Under the pieces are notes generated by a model, which saw only the letters and a program-made list of their open reading frames with translations, searched no databases and was not told the DNA's origin. 64,000 nt of DNA from Mercenaria mercenaria (taxonomy: Eukaryota; Mollusca; Bivalvia; Venerida; Veneridae): positions 72,694,001 to 72,758,000 of the forward strand of contig NC_069371.1 in NCBI RefSeq assembly GCF_021730395.1, given 5' to 3'. The translations under genes and the position numbers were made by a program. Shown here one piece after another: positions 22,601-35,300 of the stretch (within the stretch, counting starts at the first letter, position 1; the number at the start of each line of letters is the position of its first letter).

Positions 22601-25600
22601 CATGCAGTGGGACATAGATAGATACACAGTAATAAAGTGAGTTATCTTTGTATGCATCAACAAATCGTTTTTATGTATAAAATAATACGTGAATAGCAGT
22701 TTATTCTATGGCCAAATACTTAAGTCTCGGAAATATTTTACCTTTACATTGTCAATTGAAACAAACATGATTTTTTCTTCACAATAACATACACATCCTT
22801 ACTTTGCAGAATCCACTTTGTTAAACAGTTCGCTCGCTAATATAAGCACAAATCATCCAAGTACCGGAAGTGCTCGTTGCGTGGCATGGGGTCAGGACCA
22901 CTACAGGACATTTGACAACAAGGTCTACCACTACAAGGGTACATGCTCTTACGTCCTTGTCAAGGACGCTGTGGCCAACAGCTTCCACATCCATGTGCAG
23001 AACGATAAAAACTGTCAACCCGGTCACAGGTGCAAGCGGGAAATGGAAATATACATGGGAAATGAGGTCATATCTCTCAAACGTGACGTGAACGGACCGA
23101 GTATTAAATGGAATGGCGCTGCAGTAACTATCCCCAGCAACAAAGGTGGTGTGATCTTTGAGAAAGTGAGTCATTACATTATCATCCGAAGCAACATTGG
23201 CTTCCAAGTCCGCTGGGACGGCTACGAGATGGTATTTGTAACAGTTACAGATGACCTCAAAGGCAAAACACAAGGTCTGTGCGGTATTTATGACGGGGAT
23301 CAGAGCAATGACTTTACTACAGACACCGGTGTTGTGGTATCAGAGCCAGCAGCTTTTGTAACTACCTGGAAACGATCACTAGCTGGAGGTAAGATCACTG
23401 TTAAAGTGTTGATATATAGCATTATAATTCATCCTAAGAAGTAAATTCAGATCACATTCTTTTTTTTTCGGAGCATTTTCTGTGTATTAAAGTGTAATTC
23501 TGTATTTGTTACGTTCAGTTTACTTTTTGCTGAAACGAAAAAAAATACAGATAAATGATAATGCAGTGCTGAAAGTTGTAGCCTATGAAGAATTGATGAA
23601 AAATAAATTGCATTCGTTCTTGTTTCAGAAGTATGTCCGGACACACCTCAGACAGGCTGCAGCACAGCCGACCCCAAGGTAGTCAGTACAGCATCTGGAG
23701 AATGCAATGCACTTATGGGGAATGAATTTGCCACTTGCCATCATGTAAGTAAATACTTCGAATGATGGTAGTACAGAATACTTTATACGTCAAAATGTTC
23801 ACAATTCAGTAACATACTTGTGAATATTTACTTTATACATTAATGAATACAAAGTCCTTTAGTCAAATCCTATTGAATACGGAGAGGTATCCACGTACCA
23901 TGCGTCAAAACGTTGAACCGTTTCAAATAAGATTCTGGCCTTGCTTTTGTGAATTTATAGTCTAATCTTGGCTAATAAAACACTTCAAATAAGTATATGT
24001 ATATGTTTGTAACAGAAGGTTCATTAAAAACTACATTGACATACATTGACATACAATGACGTATTCTGCTGTCTTGGATTTTGAAAGACCGGATCACAAT
24101 TTGCGTTAAAACCTCTTGGGATTCAGGTACGACAATATCCGCTGGAGCCAAACACAATAGTGCAGATCAAGGTACAATAACCTTATTTTATTTTTATCTT
24201 ACATTTTCTAGGCTGTGGATCCCAGGCCTTACGTATTGGCCTGTCAGGAGGACTGTTGTACCACATCAGGATCGAGTTGTGTCTGCAGCAGTCTACAGGC
24301 GTACGCAACCGAGTGTCTGAAACTAGATATCAAAATAAATTGGAGATCCAAACAAAGCTGTTGTAAGTATTGATGTATATATAAAGTCAGTTTATTCAAA
24401 TAAAGTTTTGTTTTGTTACATTCTTAAAATCTGTACACCTATTTTCATCTTCTGTTACAGAGAAATTTGCAAATTACTGTAAGAATTGTTCTGCACTCTT
24501 TTCTAAGTAAATGTATAAATAAGCATAAAAATCATGTAGCATACCGCATACTTGTTATGCTATAATGATAATTATGAAGATGGTGCTGATGATTTTATGA
24601 TTTAAATGTTCATAAATTTTAAACCATTGTCAGAGAAAATCAGTAATTAAAGCATACATTTTCCTGATATATTATATAGCTGTAAAATGTCCTACAAACC
24701 AAGTATATAAGCAATGCGGCAGTATGTGTGCAAAGACTTGTCAGTCGCCGGCGGCATCATGTGAGGATCACTCCTGTATCGACGGTTGTTTCTGTCCCGA
24801 CGGCATGGTACTTCACAATAACACGTGCGTACAACAAAGCCAGTGCCCGTGTGTGCTGAATGGAAAGGAGTACACCAGTGGAGAAGTTGTTCCTGATGAA
24901 TGTAACAAGTGGTAAGGAAAAACTCAATTCAGAAATGATTCGTAGTCATGTAGTTTCTATTCTTGTATAAAAATGCATGGGTGTGTTTAAAGTATAAGGA
25001 GGCCTACGACTTACACAAGTACATTTAAAACACATCCATGTGCTCGTGAATTGTACACAAAATTAAAATAATTAAACTGCGATTATATACTGGCATAAGT
25101 TAAAATGTTTTAAAAGCAACTTACAAGTTTCTTTAATTGATTCATTTATGCATACTTTTGAAGTGATAGATCACTTAAACATCATTGACTCTAACGGCGG
25201 CTGTTGAAATAACATAATATAATTTTATGCGATTATATCGATGTTGCGCACGATTATTAAACAGTTAGAACAGGATGATATATGCTACCATCATATCGAT
25301 TTGACGAACTATTAGTACTCATACTTATTATACATATACCACGTGTCTATCTATTCCAAGTTAAGTTACACTGGTACGTGAAACGTCAATATTTTTCCAT
25401 CACTGACGCCTGATTTTCATATAGGGTGCGTGACGTAATTCAGTGTTTGTTCTTGCATTATTTTTTCTATTTAGTTCAGTAGTGTCAATCCTATTCAGGC
25501 TATCAAACAAATTTATTATATTTATATTATATTTATACTTGTAGATATGTATGTAATAAAAAGGTTATTATCTTTGCATCGGGAAATATGCACTCGTTCT

Positions 25601-26289
25601 TCAGCGGAAGAATATTGCGCTCCTAAAGTCGCGCAATATTTCCGCTGATAACTCGTACATATTTCCCGATACAAAGCTAATAACCTATAAATAGACGACA
25701 TGTATCGAGGCTAAATATTGCTAACACCCATATGCTTTATTCTGTCATTTCAGTACATGCATGGATGGTTCGTGGAAATGTACGACAAAGAGATGTGACG
25801 CCACGTGTTCCGCCGTTGGTGACCCTCATTACATGACCTTTGACGGCAAACGGTACGATTTCATGGGTCAGTGCTCCTATTACCTGATCCATGACCCAAA
25901 CTATGACGTCATCGCTGACAACATAAGATGCGGACATGGAGAGGCGTCCTGTACCAAGAGTATAACAATTCATATTACTGGACATCAAATCAAAATGGAC
26001 CACAATCACCAGCTTTTCGTAGACGGAAGTGAAATTACCGCCTTACCTTTTACAAATGATGGGATAAAGATATATATGGTATCATCTCTCTTTATGAAGG
26101 CGGAGCTTGCGAATGGTATAACAATTTTATGGGACGGACGAACGAGAGCTTACATAACTGCTCCGCCCACCTTTATCAACAAAACTAAAGGTAAGGAAAT
26201 GATCATGATAATAATGGTAATGATAACAGTACAATTACGAAAAAATAGTAATGATGATTGTTATGATGATGATGATGATGATGATAACA

Positions 26290-26324
<35 letters not shown>

Positions 26325-29300
26325 AATAATAATAATGATAACAATAAAACTAATGAGTATTCCCGGTGATAAGATAGGAAAGAACCATAAAGAGAATTAT
26401 GTAGATGATGCCACTGCATGGTATTAAATGTTCGTGATTTTATTTTTAAAAAAATAGGCAAGTAATTTACCCTTTTCGGCTTAAAATATGTACAAACAGT
26501 TAAAGAAAAGCTAAAGTACAGTAATGGTACTAATAAATTTGTGTATTTTAAATGTATATTCTACGAAGAGTTTGGAATAAATAGTAATAGTTGTTATATA
26601 GCAACCGTGACGTTTTTTGAGATGAATGGTATTAAACTAAAAACTCAAGTAAATTGCTTGGTTAATGATGAAATCAATCTTTAAATATATAATTTGCCTC
26701 CATAGAAACGTTAAAAAAGTGTTGCTATTTAGTAATATACCGTACATCATTGCAACCTTTTTCATTTAACGCTTCTGATATATCTTTGAACTTAAAACTG
26801 TTCTTTTAAAAGAGTCCTTGTGAACGTATGATTTCAACCAAGGAAGAAACGACTCAAGAACATTACAGGGTGATATCGAGACTAGCATTAATGCGTTTGG
26901 AAACCGCTGGAAGACTGTGCCCACGTGCAAGAACGTTGTGACAAATCCCGTGAACCCATGCGAAGAAAATGTTAACCGGAAAAATCAGTCAACACAGTAT
27001 TGTGCATACCTCAAAAGTGATATTTTCAAGCGTAAGTTATCTATAAAAATTTTGAAAGGATTCAAAAAGTGTCAAATTGCAATAGTGCCCGTGTATGTGT
27101 AAAAATAACCTTTTCGTAACTTATTGAATGCCATTTAGTATTATCCGATGAATTAAGGTAGGAAAGTACACATAAATGTGCGCGGTAAAATTAAGTTTCT
27201 AAAGTGTTCATAAATACAAACGACTAAATTTCCGAATTCTGAATCTTAAATATGTAATAAATGCAACAAGCCTACCCTTATAAGTATTAAATATCAATAT
27301 CTCTATAATATGTAAATCATGTCAAACAATATCCTACAAGACTAAAATTTCTAAAAAAAACTATTACTTTTCCCCCATTTTTTGTGTAAAACTAATGATA
27401 TTATCCAATGTCCAAAAGTATTTATTTTTCTCGGACAAAAAAAAAAAAAAAAAAAATATATATTTAATCATAAATGTGCTTGATTTGCAAAACACTACGC
27501 GATTTTCATAAATTGCATAGTCATCAAGAAATACTCATTTCATATGAAGAAATCTTCGAATAAAACAAACAACAGTGAAAATTACAATAAATGTCTTATT
27601 TTCCACAATTAGCCTGTCATGACATTGTGGACCCTGCATCATTCTACTCGGACTGTATGTATGACGTGTGCGCATGTACTGAGAACCTCAGAGATTGTCT
27701 GTGTCCAATGTTGGGCGAGTACGCCGCACAGTGTGCCGCCAAAGGCGTGGATATCCCCTGGAGACTGCACGTACCAGAATGCCGTAAGTTACACTTTTTT
27801 CAAATGTGCATTTCTCTATGCGCTCCTGTTGTCTTTTGGAAGTACATTTATGTAATATTATGTATACGATAAAGTAATCTAGTCTCAGATCAAGAAGTAT
27901 TCATAGTAACAAAAATTTATTGTTTATTTCTAATATGTATCTTTTTGTTTAATTTTTATTGTACTTCAATCCCCCAGCGCTGAAAATTGACTTTAAACTC
28001 GCGGTCTCTAAAATTCGATAACTTGGACAAAATTAAAAAGTCTATGCATTAGTTGCTGTGTACAGAAATTGGGATAACCTTCTTCAGGACATATACCAAA
28101 ACAACATGTAACACATTATTGTCCCTTCGTTATGGCGGGTATAAACCGGTACTATATTGCAGATATACCATGTACCGGTGGTCAAGAGTACCAAGTGTGC
28201 CCTAACGAGTGCACGCGTACTTGTGCAAACATTGCTAACGATCCAAACTGTGTTCAGTCGTCCGTCTGTGCGGAAGGATGCGGGGTCCACAAGCCAACCT
28301 CGATGACATGATAATCTGTATAACGATGATAGCTGTCCTTTGCCGATTCTCTGGTCATAAATTTGACGCAGTACCAATTAATTATTATCTAGGACGATAA
28401 ACCAAAATATGGTAAATGTTTTTGAAGTGTTTCTCTAATTACGAACCATTATCAGTTATAGTTTTAGTCACAGATAAGAGCGAATTTCAGTTGTTACATG
28501 GTGTAAACTATACGCACTGTAAAACGTTGCTAACACACACCCACATACCTATCTATAAACAAACACTGTTGTTGGTTTATTTTCGAAGAAGTGACTCGAT
28601 ATTCAATTAACGCAAACATTATTGGTTTTCCGTGAAAGCGATCTTGAGTGCGATTCAACGGAAATTCCGTTTATTGCAAACTTATTGGCTTTTTTTTAAT
28701 CCAACGGACAGTAGTGCGATTCAACAGAAACTTATCGCAACATTACTGGTGTCTCCGTCGAAGCGGACTCGAATCGCAACATTATTGATTTTTCCGAGGA
28801 ATCGGACTCGATTGTGATTCAAAAGAAACTACACTTATCGCAACATTATTGTTTTCTATTAATTAATTAGGTTTCTCAAAGCTTCCTCCATAGTCGGAGA
28901 GGTACGGTTGAAACTTTCTTCTGAAAATTAAATAAAAAAGAATGATAATTTGAAAGAAATATTCCATAAAACGAAAATAAAAATGTAACGGTATCAAACT
29001 TTTTAGGATAAAGTTGACGGCATGAGTTTTTTTATACTTTATTTTAAAACTTCTCTTTTGTTCAGCACATGCGTTAGTTCCAAGTGGATATGCACTGCGA
29101 ATCCTTCGAAGAATTATCTGGACGGTGATAAAACTTCGTCATGCCCACCAAACCAAGAGTATACCCCATGTGTGTCGGATTGTCCGTTAACATGTGAGAA
29201 CACGTACAATGACATGTCCACGTGCAACACAACCACGTTAGAGAAGCTGTCAATTAAGCCAGATTGTAAAAGGAAGTGGGAGTTATTGTACTTTCTTCTC

Positions 29301-32300
29301 TATCAATAAATTTAGATGTTTTTGTTGCCTTAGTAACAGAAATTAATCTTTAAACGATAACATGTACAGAATGTGTCGTTTTAAACATATTCTGTATTAA
29401 CTTGCATTCCATAGAACATGTAAAAGCAATGATCCTAGAAATAGCAAACAAAGATTTGGAGTTGTATAAGGATACTTTTAAGGTATTCCGCATGTCTTAG
29501 CCGGGATCGCACTTGCGAGCACTCTCTTGACAGGTACCTTTAAACAATTCTAAGTAAAGCATCGACATGGACTCATTGACACAGAACCTCATTACCAGGA
29601 AACCGTATCACCGTTGTGTTCTTTAGAGTTAAACATTGTCAAAAACATATATCAGTATTATTCCGAGGACAGTATATTAAAGCGCTCGACTAAATATTTA
29701 ACTAAAGAAATGATTAGTCCGTAATAAACATTGCTTATGAGTATTGCTTTTTGCACCCAGGAGATGACTGTGTATTGATAAACGAGTGCCCTTGTTACCA
29801 CGGAGGCGTGGCTTATAAAGAAGGGGAAACATTTAACATGGACTGCAACAAGTGGTAAGTTCATCATAGTAAGAAATATTATATAATGGTTAACATATAT
29901 ATTAATATACTATATGGTACACGTAAGTACATCTTGTTTTCTCAAATAAGACTCAGGTTCAATATAGTTTTTGTAAGCATTCAAAATTTTGCAATTTTAG
30001 ATGGAATAGTTCTTATGGCAGTTTTTTTTGTAACTGCGTGGGAGGGGGTCGACAGCCAGGGTATGTTCACGTGTGACTATACATATTTTGTTTAAAATCG
30101 TTATTTCTGCCGATAATCGGTGCTTGACAAACATAGATTTAGAGCTAGGCCTTTTTACCTTTTTTTCAACATAAAAGAACGAAGTTTAATGTTTGCATTG
30201 TTAAACATACATGGCAATTTTTTCTTAACCTTTTCAAGCCCCTTATTGTCAAAAATTTCAGCACATGTAGAAACCGGAAGTGGATGTGTGAGGATAAAGA
30301 CTGCCCAGCTGTTTGCAGTGCCTATGGCGACTCTCACTACACGACGTTTGACGGTAAAGAACTACGAGTTCCAAGGCAGCTGTGACTACGTGTTTGCCAA
30401 ATCTACAGATTCCAACCCCATCAAGTTTGAGATCACCACAGAAAATATTCCGTGCGGAACCACAGGTGTCACGTGCACACGTTCAATATCTTTCAGCATT
30501 GGGGAACAAGGTAAGGATACAATGTTAAGATTTTATTCTTTGTTTACTAAATACTGCCAGTGTAATTTGACCACCACTGTCTAGACTAAGACACTGCATA
30601 GTGGTATGTAAAATATTGTAAATGGCGATTTTTTTTAAAAAAAAATTTGGTTCAACATCATAAAATTATTTTCTGACATAGTGAATTATTCTTTTTTCTA
30701 AAGCGTTACGTTTTAATATCCAACTCAAATCTACGTACATCGACTTTATGCATCTTCAAGCAAATTACAAAGTATTCAGTACATTTATTCGTTCTTGATG
30801 ATTATTTAAGCAACGTTATAATTCTTTTGATATTACATTAATTCTTTTCACGTTCGCTTGATTTATATGTGTTTTTTTTCTATTTCAGGAACTGCAAACT
30901 TTTACCGTATTCAGTTGACCAAAGGCAAGCCGGTAATTGCCGAATCCGGTTCCCCATTTCATGTACGCGAAGTTGGCAACTTCTTCATCATTACAACTCC
31001 ACAAGGCATCACATTAGAATGGGACAAAGGAACCAGGCTATACCTAAAACTTAGAACAGAACATAAAGGAAAAGTTAGTTGACAATTCTCCTTATAATTA
31101 TCACGAACTGTATTATTACATTAACATTGGCAATTGTATAACTGTTTCTCAATTGAAGTAGTTAAGTTAAAGAATATAAAGTTTATTATACTTATATAGC
31201 CGAGGATGTGCAAATAAAATTGGTGATTATACATTTCATTTAATGAAATATATGTATATGATAAGAGTGTATGACGGAAGTTTACTATATTTTAACAAAC
31301 AGGTATTTGGTTTATGTGGAAATTTTAATGGAAATCAAAAAGACGAGTTTACAACACCACAAGGAGGTCCACCTGCATCAAAGGCGACAACATTTGCCGA
31401 CAGCTGGAAGGTAGTGTTTTAGATCAGACTTAAGAATATTATGTTTTGTCACATACTTTTTTTTTTATAAATGCCTACATCTTTTTAATAGTGACATCCA
31501 TTATGAATTGGATTGCAAACTTCAGAGTTCCATAATATAAATGACTCACACATGATGATAATACGCAAGAAATACACACTGAGTGAATATTTACACTTCA
31601 GAAGTTCAGTTTGGTGAGATATCACAGTATCATCAACATGCACTAAATATATATGATGTAAATAGCATATATTACGAGAAGTGTTTGCATTGCTCCATTG
31701 TTTTTTATATACCCGATGTTTCACGATTGTATATGAAGCATGTAAATGTTGGTGTTTACATCACAGGTTCATTCGTTTTGTGCCAACTCTAAAGAGATTA
31801 CTGACACCTGTGAGGCAAACAAGGACCGCCGACCATGGGCACAGCAGCGATGCAGTGTAATTTCGAGCAAAGTTTTTGAGAAATGTCATGGCGTTGTACC
31901 CTACAAGGAATACCTAGACAGGTTCGAGAACTCTTACGTTCCTTCTATCAATTGTCATACATAATATAACATATTATATAAAAAAGTGTAATTTAATTTC
32001 TGTCATACTTTAATGAAAATTTTGTCTTACACTTTATTCATACTTTTTTGTTTATGTATAATAAAAGTTGCTAACATATTGCCTCACTTCCGTTAGGTGT
32101 ATTTTTGACGCATGCGCATGTGACAATGGTGGTGACTGTGAATGTGTTTGTACTGCGGTAGCGGCATATGCGCATCAATGTGCGATGAGCGGCATAATCG
32201 TCAACTGGAGAACACAAGATCTCTGTCGTAAGTTGTTTTTAATATTTGAATAAAAAAGAAAGTAAATTTCTATTACGTAAAGCCTAATAGAAAATAATAA

Positions 32301-35300
32301 TGCAGTAGATTTTATTACATTCTGTATGGGAGCTATGTAACATATGTCAGAAAAAGATGACAGATAATGCAGCGCAGACTTTATTATGTCTTTTATAATT
32401 CTGTAATTTGACAAATGAGGCTAATGCTTAGAATTTAGTTATATGCCTCAAGGAATAAAATTTCCATACGGAATTTGGCTTCCGCAGTGCTAATACAGAA
32501 AAAAAACAGTTGCGGATAATGTCATATATTACTATTATCGTTCTTTAATCAATGCTTCCCGAGTACATTTTGAAACTTAGACTTTATTGTATAGTACGGT
32601 GTATCCATTACAGCAATACCGTGCCAGAACTGCCAAACCTATAGTCCTTGCGTCAGTACATGTCCACGAAAAACCTGTGAGAATCGTCTGGACTATGATA
32701 CACTGCTACAAGACTGCGGACAAGAGACTTGTGTAGAGGGCTGCGCCGTAAAACCCTGCCCACAAGGTAAATATAGACTAAACAATTGATGTTTGATAAT
32801 TCGAACAAAACTTTGTAAATCTACAGTGTCCTGAGTCCGCAGCAACAATCAACTTTGTTCATCAAACAAAAGGCTTAAGTGTCTGGACTGTCAGGTTTCT
32901 GCTGTAGGAAAGAATTTAACGTGAATATGCATTTAAAAGAGATGTGTATATTCTGTCAAAATTTGTTGTAAATATTGCAACGTTGATACTTTTTGCAAGA
33001 ACGTTACTTTTAAATAAACCCTTAACTAATATTCGGACGTATACCATTGCTATTACAATACACATTCTGATATTCGGATGCAGTACATTGCCATTATGAT
33101 AAACCTTCAAATATTCGGGCGCAGAACGTTGCTATTATGATAAACATTCAAATATTCGGGGGAAGAACGTTGCTATTATGACAAACATTAAAATAGTCGG
33201 GCGCAGAACGTTGTTATTATGATAAACATTCAAATATTAGGGCGCAGGACGTTTTTATTAATATGATAAACCTTCTAATATACGGATGCAGAACGTTGCT
33301 ATTATGATTGACCCCTAATATTCGGACAATTCGGGAATATTATATCGCTGTATTGGGAATGCTGTTTTATGTAGTGGAAGTATAATATTCCTTCTTAATA
33401 CAGGACAGGTATATGTTAGAGATGGGGAACCGTGGACATGTGTACCTGAAGCGTTCTGTAACACGTCCTGTACAACGATAAACGGAAAAAGCTACAAAGA
33501 AGGGGAGGTTATCCTTGATAATTCAGTTTGCAGGATGGAATGCGAAACATGGTAAAAAGTAGCATTTATTTTTCATTTGAATAACAATAAGAGCTCTGTA
33601 TTTCATAAAAAGATAATGTTACTACCATTTTAAGCATAATTGCATTGAGACATGTTGAATAACATGTTCAATAAAAGACTTGAAACTAGTACAAATGTAA
33701 ATATGACTTTGAATTTAACTTTGGTAGAGCACTAAACAGAATGACGTTACAGTCTAATTGCATCTAGTAACAAAAACATGTTTTTATCTACAGTTATGTG
33801 ATGGAGGTAAAAAAAAAAGTATGGGCATCGTCTTGAATGTCCCTACAGCATCTACAAAAAGCGCATCAACGGAACTAAACAATCGAAATCAATAACGTAA
33901 ACACACGTTTTGAACTGGCATAATCGACCGTAAGGGCCTGGATTTCAAACTGCACTCCAACGATAAGTCCTGGATTTAAAACAGGCACTCCAACCGCAGT
34001 TACAGGGATTTGAAACAGGTTCTCTCAACCGTACAGTCCAGGATTTGAACAGGCTCTCCAACCGTCAGTCCTGGATTTGAAACTGGCACTCCAACTGTTA
34101 GTCCAGGATTTAACACAGCTTTTCCAACCGTCAGTCCTGGATTTGAAACAGGTTCTCCAGCTGTTAGTCCAGGATTTGAAACAGGCTCTCCAACCGTCAG
34201 TCCTGGATTTGAAACTGGCACTCCAACCGTAAGTCCAGGATTTGAAGCAGGGTCTCCATCCGTTAGTCCAGGAGTTGAAACTGGCACTCCAACTGTTAGT
34301 CCGGGATTTAACACAGGTTCTCCAATCGTTAGTACGGGATTTGAAACAGGTTCTCCAGCTGTTAGTCCAGGATTTCAAACAGGCTCTCCGACCGTTAGTC
34401 CAGGATTTGAAACTGGCACTCCAACTGTTAGTCCAGGATTTAACACAGGTTCTCCAACCGTTAGTCCAGGATTTGAAACAGGTTCTCCAGCTGTTAGTCC
34501 AGGATTTAAAACAGGCTCTCCAATCGTTAGTCCAGGATTTAACACAGGTTCTCCAACCGTTAGTACGGGATTTGAAACAGGTTCTCCAGCTGTTAGTCCA
34601 GGATTTCAAACAGGCTCTCCGACCGTTAGTCCAGGATTTGAAACTGGCACTCCAACTGTTGGTCCAGGATTTAACACAGGTTCTCCAACCGTTAGTCCAG
34701 GATTTGAAACAGGTTCTCCAGCTGTTAGTCCAGGATTTAAAACAGGCTCACCAACCGTTAGTCCAGGATTTAACACAGGTTCTCCAACCGTTAGTACGGG
34801 ATTTGAAACAGGTTCTCCAGCTGTTAGTCCAGGATTTAAAACAGGCTCTCCAACCGTTAGTCCAGGATTTAACACAGGTTCTCCAACCGTTAGTCCAGGA
34901 TTTGAAACAGGTTCTCCAGCTGTTAGTCCAGGATTTCAAACAGGCTCTCCGACCGTTAGTCCAGGATTTGAAACAGGTTCTCCAGCTGTTAGTCCAGGAT
35001 TTAACACAGGTTCTCCAACCGTTAGTCCAGGATTTGAAACAGGCTCTCCAAATATTAAAACTGGCACTCCAGCAAAAGGAAAAGCGTCGACCGTCAGTCC
35101 AGGTTTTGCGACAGATACCCAAGCTTCGGGTACAGTATCAACAGCTAGCCCTGGCTTTGAAAAAGGCACTCCAGCGACCGGAATAGTATCGACTGTCAGT
35201 CCTGGTTTAAAGACAGGTTCTCCAGCGACAGGAACATCGTCGACTGTAAGCCCTGTGGTTGGGACAGGTACTCCAGCGACCGGAATAGCATCGACTGTAA

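Noticed and set aside
22821-23273. Minus-strand 150-residue frame
   Set aside because: It lies antisense to the intact VWD1 exon and has no recognisable domain.
26261-26461. Minus-strand poly-Ser frame
   Set aside because: It is produced by the GAT microsatellite in an intron.
33030-33325. 41-bp units resembling a CRISPR array
   Set aside because: Contiguous degenerate copies without spacers, in an intron.
34242-35186. Plus-strand 314-residue frame rich in [10 protein letters not shown] units
   Set aside because: It is an out-of-frame reading of the same 33-bp units. The frame giving [11 protein letters not shown] is the one continuous with the downstream array and with mucin composition.
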